In this document: in pieces, positions 22,445 to 29,705 of the stretch
How positions within the stretch are numbered: position 1 is the first letter of the stretch
Layout: each line of letters begins with the position of its first letter
Assembly (NCBI RefSeq): GCF_001429185.1
Contig: NZ_LMIW01000010.1
Span: forward strand, 310,001 to 374,000
Direction: 5' to 3'
DNA: 64,000 bases
Source: Terrabacter sp. Root85
GTDB taxonomy: Bacteria; Actinomycetota; Actinomycetes; Actinomycetales; Dermatophilaceae
Translations under genes and position numbers: made by a program
The notes under the pieces: generated by a model
What the model was told of the DNA's origin: nothing
The model's input: the letters and a program-made list of their open reading frames with translations, nothing else
Databases searched by the model: none

Positions 22445-22929
22445 GCTGCGACCTCGTTGCGGTGGAAGCTGAAGCGGCTGTGACCCAACCAGCTGACGAA
22501 CGCGTTGAGCGTCGTGATGCCGGCTTGGGCGACGAGAACCGGCAGCCCCGCGACCTCGACGGCGAGGGGCAGCAGGACTGCATTGATGCCGAGTGCCACG
22601 AGGTAGACCGACTCGAAGCGCCAGAGGTCGCGCAGCACCGAGCCCGACACCTGGAAGACGAGACGTCGGTGCGTCATGAACGCGAAGAGGACCGTTGTGA
22701 TGTGCGCGAGGACGAGCGTCCACATGTAGCCGAAACGCACACCGACGAGGTACTGGTAGGCCACGAAGCACCCGAAGCCAAAGGCGGTGTTGAGCGCGCC
22801 GGTGAGGACGAACTTCACGCGCTTGTCGGCGAGAGCCCGCCGGCCGAGAGCCGCCAGCCGGTCGACCGGCCTCATGGCAGCAGGTCGCACGACGAGGACC
22901 TCCACCCCGCTGTCCGCCTGTGCCGTCAT
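22441..22929 (-). CDS. GtrA-like membrane protein
   Basis: 162 residues with four membrane helices: FVLTGALNTAFGFGCFVAYQ, TLVLAHITTVLFAFMTHRR and two more. This is the GtrA pattern of proteins associated with lipid-linked sugar translocation. The tail has LVAQAGITTLNAFVSWLGHS and FSFHR, typical of the family C-terminus. ATG 22929 with GGGGAGGG upstream is preferred over the longer frame. First gene of the three-gene leftward operon; its stop overlaps the GT2 GTG. Confidence 0.85.
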   Translation of the reverse strand: MTAQADSGVEVLVVRPAAMRPVDRLAALGRRALADKRVKFVLTGALNTAFGFGCFVAYQYLVGVRFGYMWTLVLAHITTVLFAFMTHRRLVFQVSGSVLRDLWRFESVYLVALGINAVLLPLAVEVAGLPVLVAQAGITTLNAFVSWLGHSRFSFHRNEVAA

Positions 22930-23315
22930 GTGCCCTCCCCAGAGCCGGAGACGCTCCCCTTTTCGGCGTCTACCGCGGCCCAGCATGCCTTGGCGAGATC
23001 CCCGTGTCCGGGGAATCAATAACTTCGGCGATTCCCATCCATTGGGTACCGGTGGGGAGGCTAACGACGACCCGATGACCGGGTATGCCCTATTACGGGC
23101 AGTCAGGACGCCGAAATGTGAGCCGAGCAGCATCGCTTCGCTTGTGCAACCCCTACGGGGACGTGGCGTCGCAATTCGCGCATTTGCCCAGGCCGTCTGA
23201 CCCTCCACACAGGCCGGGGGACATTTGAGCACCGGGGGCGGTCGGTTGGCCATCTGGAATCGTTCGGGTGTTGCCGACAGTCCCGCTTGTCCCTAACGGC
23301 TCGTCGCGCGCACTC
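22930..23315. other. Intergenic region with a GGGAATC palindrome
   Basis: 386 bases upstream of gtrA and downstream of the small DUF2510-like gene. It contains an inverted repeat GGGAATC (23011-23017) and GATTCCC (23030-23036) with a 12-base spacer, about 80-107 bases before the gtrA start, a plausible operator. No gene or terminator was recognised; short frames here look like noise. Confidence 0.35.
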
Positions 23316-23555
23316 TCAGTGCCGCGTGCGTCTCCGGCCGAAGATCGTCGAGACGCGACCACGGTGGCCGACAGAAACGGACCTGGCGGCCTCGTCCTCA
23401 CGCAGCTGCTGCAACAGCGTCTTGGGCTTCGGCGGCGGCCAGTCCTGCGCCCGCGGGTCCTTGGTGTCCATGTAGTACTCGGTCCAGCCGTAGTCGTCGC
23501 GATAACGCAGCGTGCCGTCGCCGACGTAGTACCAACCTGCTGGCTTGTCGTTCAT
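23316..23555 (-). CDS. Small DUF2510-like protein
   Basis: 79 residues. The N-terminal half, MNDKPAGWYYVGDGTLRYRD followed by YGWTEYY, resembles the DUF2510 fold (PGWYPDP...RWWDG..WT), a small aromatic domain frequent at N-termini of actinobacterial membrane proteins. Here no membrane helix follows; the rest is a charged, Pro- and Arg-rich tail. ATG 23555 has GGGGGTTTG upstream. The protein may be a stand-alone domain or the remnant of a larger one; function unknown. Confidence 0.55.
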   Translation of the reverse strand: MNDKPAGWYYVGDGTLRYRDDYGWTEYYMDTKDPRAQDWPPPKPKTLLQQLREDEAARSVSVGHRGRVSTIFGRRRTRH

Positions 23556-23780
23556 CGTCAAACCCCCAAAATCTTCACCCAGATGCGGGAGCCCCCCTCC
23601 CGAGCCACAATCTACGGCTGTCAACCGTTCGGAATCCACCGATGTCTAATTAGTCCGATTTGACCGTGCCGCAGTGTGTTCCAGCCCGGGCGGCGCTGAG
23701 GCCGCACCCTTCGAGGGCAGTTCGTCCCGCCGCCACGTCCGGCTCCCGGAACGCGACAGGAGCTGCGTCAGCCGTCTCGC

Positions 23781-23786
23781 TAGAAT
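23781..23786 (+). promoter_or_regulatory. Putative -10 box (TAGAAT) of nhaA
   Basis: TAGAAT is the best -10 match in the region, 91 bases before the chosen nhaA start. No good -35 is visible at the normal distance, as is common in Actinobacteria. Confidence 0.4.
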
Positions 23787-23876
23787 CGGGGCGGCTCACG
23801 GCGACGACGCGAGTGGCCATGGTGTGCCGGGAAGTCTGGTCGGCGGCCCATGACCCATCCCCCGAAGGGACCCCAG

Positions 23877-25247
23877 GTGAGCGACTACGACCCCACCACG
23901 ACCCCGCCGACACCACCTCGAGACAGCGCCGGCAACCGGCTGCTCGGCCGAGGCAGCTGGCGTGAGGCCCGCTACGTCGCCGACCTCCTGCGCGCCGAGA
24001 CCGTCGGCGGCGCGATCCTCCTCGCCGCAGCCGTGGCCGCCCTCATCTGGGCGAACTCGCCGTGGCGCGACGGTTACGCCGCCCTGCGTGACACCGTCAT
24101 CGGCCCGCATGTCCTGCACCTCGACCTGTCGCTGGGGACGTGGGCGGCCGACGGGCTGCTCGCCGTCTTCTTCCTCGTCGCCGGCATCGAGCTCAAGCGC
24201 GAGTTCGTCGCGGGCGACCTGTCCGACCGACGCAAGGCGGCATTGCCCATCGCAGCCGCGGTCTGCGGCGTCGCGCTGCCCGCGATCCTGTTCGTCGTCA
24301 CGGCCACGCTGATGAGCCGGGGCGACAGCGCGAGCGAGCTCAGCGGCATACTCCGTGGCTGGGCCGTCCCGACAGCAACCGACATCGCCTTCGCGCTGGC
24401 GGTGCTCGCCGTCATCGGCACGCACCTGCCGAGCGCGCTGCGCTCGTTCCTGCTGACCCTCGCCGTCGTCGACGACCTCATCGCGATCACGATCATCGCC
24501 GTCTTCTACACCGACACGGTCAGCTTCCTCTGGCTGCTCGCCGCGGTCATCCCCCTGGCCGCGTGGCGCCTGCTCCTCAAGCGCAGGATCACCAACCCAC
24601 TCATCCTCGCGATCCCGGCCCTGCTCGCCTGGGTCTTCGTCCACTCCAGCGGCGTCCACGCCACGGTGGCCGGCGTCCTGCTCGGGCTCCTCGTCCCGGT
24701 CAACCGCGAGGTGGAGGACGATCCCGACCGCCACTCGCTCGCGGAGCGCATCGAGCACAAGATCCGTCCGTTCTCCGCGGGCTTCGCCGTGCCCGTCTTC
24801 GCGTTCTTCGCTGCCGGGGTCACGGTCGTCGGCGGCGGGTTCGGCTCGGCACTCGGCGACGCAGCCGCAGTCGGCGTTGTCGTCGGGCTCGTCGTCGGCA
24901 AGACGGTCGGCGTCCTCGGCGGCACGTGGGCGGTCGCTCGCTTCACCCGAGCCGAGCTCGACGAAGACCTGGCCTGGACCGACGTCCTCGGGCTGTCAGT
25001 GCTCTCGGGCGTCGGGTTCACGGTCAGCCTGCTCGTCGGGGAGCTCGCTTTCGGCAACGGCTCGGAGCGCGACGACCACGTCAAGCTCGCCGTCCTCTGC
25101 GGCAGCGTCATCGCCGCGCTGCTCTCGAGCGTCGTGCTCCGGGTGCGCAACCGGCACTACCGCCTCGTCGAGGCCCGAGAAACGGAGGACCGGGACCACG
25201 ACGGCGTCCCGGACGTTTACGGAGAAGCTGTAGTTGAGCGCGACTGA
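23877..25247 (+). CDS. nhaA: Na+/H+ antiporter NhaA
   Basis: 456-residue inner-membrane antiporter that exports Na+ in exchange for protons. Visible: helix 2-3 [37 protein letters not shown], and the ion-binding Asp pair in [15 protein letters not shown], all family signatures. About twelve helices. The C-terminus has a short acidic extension ([13 protein letters not shown]). GTG 23877 follows AAGGGA; ATG 23850 is a possible in-frame alternative. A neighbour of tad genes and holin-X/ephE in several Actinobacteria, it fits the conserved block recovered at the right end of the window. Confidence 0.95.
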   Translation: MSDYDPTTTPPTPPRDSAGNRLLGRGSWREARYVADLLRAETVGGAILLAAAVAALIWANSPWRDGYAALRDTVIGPHVLHLDLSLGTWAADGLLAVFFLVAGIELKREFVAGDLSDRRKAALPIAAAVCGVALPAILFVVTATLMSRGDSASELSGILRGWAVPTATDIAFALAVLAVIGTHLPSALRSFLLTLAVVDDLIAITIIAVFYTDTVSFLWLLAAVIPLAAWRLLLKRRITNPLILAIPALLAWVFVHSSGVHATVAGVLLGLLVPVNREVEDDPDRHSLAERIEHKIRPFSAGFAVPVFAFFAAGVTVVGGGFGSALGDAAAVGVVVGLVVGKTVGVLGGTWAVARFTRAELDEDLAWTDVLGLSVLSGVGFTVSLLVGELAFGNGSERDDHVKLAVLCGSVIAALLSSVVLRVRNRHYRLVEARETEDRDHDGVPDVYGEAVVERD

Positions 25248-25253
25248 CGACGC

Positions 25254-26060
25254 TCAGTCGCGAGTGCCGGGATCGTAGTCACCGATCACTGCCCGCCAGA
25301 GAATTCGTATGAGGCGCGCGTGAGCCGATGTGCCGCTGATCTTGGTCGGAGTCGGTTCTGAACGCGGGTATGAGCGCGCCACAGGGACCTCCCCTGTGCG
25401 ATAGCCGAGACGCGCAGCACGTATTGGCAGGTAGGCGAGGAGCTCATAGGAGTCGAAGACATCCCGGAAGACATCGACACGCGGGTCCGTCAGTAGCGCT
25501 CGCGAGTGTCCGCGGAAGCCATTGGTCGTGTCGGTGTACCGGCGCCGCGCTCCGAATGACGTCAGCGGGGCGTGGACTAGGCGGATCCCCAGCAACCGGT
25601 GTAGAGGCGTGTTCTCGGCCCTGCCACCCGGGATGAACCTGGAACCTTGCACGAAATCAAGTCCGGAGTCGATTGCGCCCGCCATCCTCGCTATCCCATC
25701 GGTCCCATCTTTCCCGTTTCCGTCCATTGTGAGGACGCCCAGGTAGTCAGCATCAAGCACGTATCCAAAGGCCATCCGGAGCTGGGCCGAGAGGCGACCC
25801 GGGCCCCGCTTGACCAAGAGTGCGGTCACACCCAGTCGTTGTAGCACCGCGGGGTTCGTGGATCCGTCGCTCGATCCCCCGTCAGCGACGATCACGTCCA
25901 CCTCCGGAGCAGAGGCTTGAATATCGGCGAGCTGGCGATGGAGGCGTGCCCCCTCGTTGATGACGGGAATCACTAGTGCAAGGCTGTGTCTCTGTGGCGC
26001 GAGCTGCCAGACCGTCGAAGCGGGACGTCCCGCCACTTCTGTTACTTCGTACACGTTCAC
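25254..26060 (-). CDS. Glycosyltransferase family 2, DPM1-like
   Basis: 268 residues, cytoplasmic GT-A fold. LALVIPVINEGARLHRQL, VDVIVADGGSSDGST, and YLGVLTMDGNGKDGTDGI give the canonical nucleotide site and the metal-site Asp in MDGNGKD. FVQGSRFIPGG and TDTTNGFRGHSRALL are found in dolichyl/polyprenyl-phosphate hexose synthases. No C-terminal helices follow. It probably makes a polyprenyl-phosphate sugar or transfers to a lipid carrier. GTG 26060 overlaps the preceding stop (GTGA). Last gene of the left arm of the low-GC island; codon use is less G/C-biased than in nhaA. Confidence 0.85.
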   Translation of the reverse strand: MNVYEVTEVAGRPASTVWQLAPQRHSLALVIPVINEGARLHRQLADIQASAPEVDVIVADGGSSDGSTNPAVLQRLGVTALLVKRGPGRLSAQLRMAFGYVLDADYLGVLTMDGNGKDGTDGIARMAGAIDSGLDFVQGSRFIPGGRAENTPLHRLLGIRLVHAPLTSFGARRRYTDTTNGFRGHSRALLTDPRVDVFRDVFDSYELLAYLPIRAARLGYRTGEVPVARSYPRSEPTPTKISGTSAHARLIRILWRAVIGDYDPGTRD

Positions 26061-26866
26061 GAGCTAGCACCGTAAGCCGCGCTGAACCATTCAAGGGTGG
26101 TGATCAACACCTCATACTCCCCTTCGGGATTTGCCGCGAGCATCTCCAGGGTGCACCAACCGTCATAGCCCACTGCCTCAAGGGCCGACCGCACGTCGAT
26201 GTGATCGATGTTCCCCGGTGGAGGACCGAGCATCGGAGCACTAACATGCACATGACCGGGCATGTGTGACAGCACGGCGGCGGCCGAATCGACCCCCGCC
26301 ATTGAAAGGCAGCCGGTGTCGACCTGAGGTTGCACGTAGCTAGACCCGAGAAGCCGACTCAGCCGCACGCAGGACTCGTAATCAGTTAGGTAGTCCGCGC
26401 CGTACGCAGGGGCGTTTGGCTCCAACGTGAGCACGACCTCTTCATCCTCGAGCACTGGTACGAGGCGAACAAAGAACGACGCTGCCATTTCGTCAGCGAG
26501 GTCCTCGTCCAGGATTCCGCGGCGCCGGTTCTTCGGAGAACCAAACACCGCACGCCTCGCTCCTAGGCCACCTGCGAGACGAATCATCTTTGCAAGGTGA
26601 TCGAGGAGTGCATCGTGCGACGCCGGGTCGAACAGTTGAAGATCTGGACGTCCGTAGAGCAGTGACTGGATACCGCTGACCGCAAGCCCCCCACGCCTCC
26701 AGAAATCAGCCTCGCTAACGAGCTGTGAGGTAGCGACATCTGGCGTCTCTGGCCACACGGCTGTCAGCGCGAGCTCGACTCCAGACACGCCCTTGTCAGC
26801 TAAGAGATCGCGAACCGTCTTCTGATTGAGCGAACCCCATCCGAGGTTGGATACGGCGAGCTTCAC
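26057..26866 (-). CDS. TIM-barrel sugar isomerase/epimerase-like protein
   Basis: 269 residues. The start KLAVSNLGWG and the repeating beta-alpha pattern with GVSGVELALTAVW, TLEPNAPAYGADYL, QPQVDTGCLSM, HVHVSAPML and GYDGWCTLEML match the xylose-isomerase-like TIM barrel (AP endonuclease family 2 fold). The Glu/Asp/His/Glu metal ligands are in place in these motifs, so it is probably active. GTG 26866 is preferred over the longer frame to 26899: it overlaps the upstream stop as GTGA and gives the usual N-terminus. Middle gene of the left arm of the island; the sugar acted on is unknown. Confidence 0.85.
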   Translation of the reverse strand: MKLAVSNLGWGSLNQKTVRDLLADKGVSGVELALTAVWPETPDVATSQLVSEADFWRRGGLAVSGIQSLLYGRPDLQLFDPASHDALLDHLAKMIRLAGGLGARRAVFGSPKNRRRGILDEDLADEMAASFFVRLVPVLEDEEVVLTLEPNAPAYGADYLTDYESCVRLSRLLGSSYVQPQVDTGCLSMAGVDSAAAVLSHMPGHVHVSAPMLGPPPGNIDHIDVRSALEAVGYDGWCTLEMLAANPEGEYEVLITTLEWFSAAYGASS

Positions 26867-27645
26867 TTCGGCATGCCCGCCGACGTTGTCCGCATCCATC
26901 GCTTTTTGAGTCGCCTGATTCCGTCGAGTTGGTCGGAGCGCGAGCCCAAGTAGTCGCCGCTACCGCCCAGGGGGCGCGCATGCAAGGTCCTCACGTCGTA
27001 GCCGACTGGCTCGCTTGTCCCCTTCAGCTCGCTACCGAAGAGCCCAGCTACGTCCCGAGCAGTCACTGGCTCCATGGCGAAGTTGACCACAGACAGGTCC
27101 GCAGCGAGGCACTTTTCGACGTACTTCCATGTCTGCCCGACATCGAAGAACTGGAAGCTCGAGGCAGGGGACACCTCCTTGAACTGGTCTGACCGGCCTT
27201 CCAGAAGGTCGAACACCAAGTTCTTCCTCAGACCGTCGCCGTAGAGAGCCGGAAGCCTAACGATCAGACTTCTGGGGAAGGTAGCCTGCACGAAGGTCTC
27301 GAACCACGCGCGGTTGCGGCCATAGGCCTGGGATCCGTCGAGAGCCGGCTTCGAAGACTCATCGACATCGACCGGTCTCCTATAGACATCCACGGTCGAG
27401 ACGAGGACGAACTGCTCTGTGCGCACGGTAGCGAGCACTTCCGCCAGTTTGCGCGTGTTCGCCCAATCTCCCTCCGGGTCAGCGTTGGCAAGGTACTTTG
27501 CACCCGGCAGACCAGCGCAGACCACCTGGCCCGCGACTGCGCCTCGGATTTCTTCGAGGTTCGGCCTGTGAACGGACTGATCGAACTGTGTCTGTTCGGA
27601 CAACGCCGACCCGACAAAGCCAGTGGAGCCCACGAGTATGCGCAA
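26863..27645 (-). CDS. NAD(P)-dependent epimerase/reductase (extended SDR)
   Basis: 260 residues. The glycine motif GSTGFVGSAL is at the very N-terminus (about 6-15), LVSTVDVYRRP carries the catalytic Ser/Thr, and the active-site Tyr lies in AYGRNRAWFE. The usual Y-x3-K is Y-x3-R here, an unusual but conservative change that may alter catalysis. A substrate-binding half with RLPALYGDGL follows. First gene of the left arm, only 33 bases from the divergent FAD oxidase, so the two are probably co-regulated. It likely reduces or epimerises a nucleotide- or lipid-linked sugar. Confidence 0.82.
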   Translation of the reverse strand: MRILVGSTGFVGSALSEQTQFDQSVHRPNLEEIRGAVAGQVVCAGLPGAKYLANADPEGDWANTRKLAEVLATVRTEQFVLVSTVDVYRRPVDVDESSKPALDGSQAYGRNRAWFETFVQATFPRSLIVRLPALYGDGLRKNLVFDLLEGRSDQFKEVSPASSFQFFDVGQTWKYVEKCLAADLSVVNFAMEPVTARDVAGLFGSELKGTSEPVGYDVRTLHARPLGGSGDYLGSRSDQLDGIRRLKKRWMRTTSAGMPK

Positions 27646-27678
27646 GATCTTGCCTCCGGTAACGACTCGGACCGCCTG

Positions 27679-28785
27679 ATGCCCACGCGAATGATAGTTG
27701 TGGGCGGCGGTCTTTTCGGTGTGTGGTCATCATTGGTGCTGGCGAGTCGCGGGAGTGATGTGATCCTCCTCGAGCAGTCTGACGCGCTCCTGTCGCGGGC
27801 ATCGACCGTGAACCAGGCGCGGCTTCACACAGGACTGCACTACCCGCGAAGCCTCAGCACCGCGAAACGTGCTTTGGCGAATTTCGAGCGATTCTGCGCA
27901 GAGTTTCCCGATGCCATCCACCGCTTCGACCAGATCTACGCCGTGGCGCGCCACGGCTCAAGCACGACTGGCGTGGGTTACGAACGCTTCATTGACCGTC
28001 TCGGCATCTCAGCGCACCGCCTGCCCGTGTCCAGATGGTTCAACGAGTCGCTGATCGAGGCCGCCTGGCGCGTGGAGGAACCGTCCTTCGATGTCAACGC
28101 AGTTCTCGAAGCGCTGACCCATCGGATCGCGACAAGCCATCGCATCACGGTGAGGACAGGGGTCGTGGCGACGGGAGCGCGGGTCACTGGTTCCGGCGTA
28201 TCGGTGCAACTGCGAAACGGGGAGCTGATGTCAGCCGACGGACTAGTCATCGCGACGTACGCGGGCATCAACGCGTTCAGACGAACGCTTGACCTTGAGC
28301 CGCTACCCCTAGCCCACGAGGTGGCCGAGGTGACCCTCGGACGCGTTGACAACAGGCTTGAAGGGACGGGCTTCACCGTGATGGACGGGCAGTACTGGTC
28401 AATGATGCCCTATGGCCACAGTGGTCGCGTCAGCCTCACCTCGGTGGGACTGACGCCAAGCCGGCGGGCAACAGGCTTGCCTGTCTTCTCGTGCCAAGAT
28501 CGCCGCGAGGACTGCAGTCCTATCGCACTGGCCGACTGCTCCACGTGCGACGAACGACCTAGGTCGTCACGGAGACATAAAGTCCAACAGGTATCCGCCT
28601 ACCTCAAGGCGTCCGACGCTTTTACGCCGGAGTCATCCGTCTGGACAATCAAGACCATCCTCAAGACGGCTGACGTGGACGATGCTCGGCCCACCGTCGT
28701 CCTGAAGGAACCCTGCGGGCCAGTATGGACCGTCTTCTCGGGCAAGGTCAGCACCATCTTCGATATTGAGCGGGGACTCGCGTGA
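27679..28785 (+). CDS. FAD-dependent oxidoreductase (DAO fold) with a four-cysteine insert
   Basis: 368 residues. The Rossmann FAD motif MIVVGGGLFGVWSSLVLA is at residues 5-22, with LLEQSD at the end of strand 2 and the DAO-type QARLHTGLHYPRS loop. A late segment holds Cys 272, 279, 287 and 290 (C-x6-C-x7-C-x2-C), a spacing suited to Zn or an Fe-S cluster, not part of the core DAO fold. The C-terminal KVSTIFDI closes the FAD domain. ATG 27679 is chosen because frames upstream run into the divergent gene. Head of the right arm of the island; its stop overlaps the next gene by GTGA. Substrate unknown, probably a carbohydrate alcohol. Confidence 0.8.
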   Translation: MPTRMIVVGGGLFGVWSSLVLASRGSDVILLEQSDALLSRASTVNQARLHTGLHYPRSLSTAKRALANFERFCAEFPDAIHRFDQIYAVARHGSSTTGVGYERFIDRLGISAHRLPVSRWFNESLIEAAWRVEEPSFDVNAVLEALTHRIATSHRITVRTGVVATGARVTGSGVSVQLRNGELMSADGLVIATYAGINAFRRTLDLEPLPLAHEVAEVTLGRVDNRLEGTGFTVMDGQYWSMMPYGHSGRVSLTSVGLTPSRRATGLPVFSCQDRREDCSPIALADCSTCDERPRSSRRHKVQQVSAYLKASDAFTPESSVWTIKTILKTADVDDARPTVVLKEPCGPVWTVFSGKVSTIFDIERGLA

Positions 28786-29705
28786 AGAAGGGGTACATCA
28801 GTCTCGTCATCTCGGGAGATTCGTCACTCGACGGCGGGACGTTGGCTCGCTTGGACTCCAATCTTTCCGAGGTAGCTGAGGATCACGAGATCATCGTTGT
28901 CGTTTCAGCTCTGACCGAAGACGCCATCACCCTGAGTACGCGCTGCGCCGACGCAGTGTTGACCAACCCCATGAGCCTCGTCGTCACTTGGCATGGTTCG
29001 AGCCGCGACGCGAGTCTGATGGCAGGACTGTCTCGAGCGGTCGGCGACTTCGTCATCGATTGGAATGCCAGCCCATCCGAGCTCACGACTGCGCTGCTAG
29101 TAGAGATGGTCGAAGCGGTCGACGAAGGGTACGACGTCGTGGAGTTCTGCCCGGCACAGCAGTCGACCACGAGTCGCGCGTTCTACAGCGTGGCCAACGC
29201 CTTCCGCCCGAGATCATCCCCCCTCCGGCCAACGTTCGCCCGGCTCTTCTCCCGGCGCGCCTTGGACCTTGCCATCGCGGCAGGACGCACTCTGCCGAAC
29301 CGCCTACTGCTTGTGGCTGGGATGGGACTTCCACGAAAACTGGCAACACATGAAGTGCGCAGGCCGCCAACCCAGAGATACCGGGAGCGATGGGGGGAGG
29401 CGATCACGGTCCTTACTCGCGGCACCCGCGCCGCAAGCATCTTGCCGGCAATAGGCGCATTCGCATTTGCGCTGTTCTCCTTCGCAACAGCCATCTTCGC
29501 GCTCGTCTTGTTCTTCTGGACGGGCCAGGCCCCCGAGGGATGGACAACTCTCATGGTTGTGGTTGGGTTAGGACTGGCAGCAGTCCTAACCTGCCTAGGG
29601 CTTCTTTGGGAGCGTGTCGAATCGCTTTCACGGACTCTGGAACAGCCCCAAGATGCAACGGCCCATGTGATGGTCTTTCCGGCCGTCGCGGATCCCACCT
29701 CCTAA
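28782..29705 (+). CDS. Divergent GT2 / GtrB-like protein with two C-terminal helices
   Basis: 307 residues. The first 200 keep the GtrB/ArnC order (YISLVISGDSS, HEIIVVVSALTED, RDASLMAGLSRAVGDFVIDW), but the usual Asp-rich metal motif (D-A-D-L-Q) is replaced by DWNASP and the nucleotide-site D-x-S-x-D is weak. Two membrane helices (about 222-250 and 255-280) end the protein, as in polyprenyl-phosphate glycosyltransferases. It may be an inactive or reprogrammed relative. GTG 28782 overlaps the FAD-oxidase stop by 4 bases and the end overlaps the next ATG by 1 (TAATG), so it is coupled in the right arm. Confidence 0.7.
   Translation: MKKGYISLVISGDSSLDGGTLARLDSNLSEVAEDHEIIVVVSALTEDAITLSTRCADAVLTNPMSLVVTWHGSSRDASLMAGLSRAVGDFVIDWNASPSELTTALLVEMVEAVDEGYDVVEFCPAQQSTTSRAFYSVANAFRPRSSPLRPTFARLFSRRALDLAIAAGRTLPNRLLLVAGMGLPRKLATHEVRRPPTQRYRERWGEAITVLTRGTRAASILPAIGAFAFALFSFATAIFALVLFFWTGQAPEGWTTLMVVVGLGLAAVLTCLGLLWERVESLSRTLEQPQDATAHVMVFPAVADPTS

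Noticed and set aside
21524-22771. Extended start of the GT2 gene at 22771
   Set aside because: Would run through the gtrA gene; GTG 22444 overlapping the gtrA stop and fitting the family N-terminus is better.
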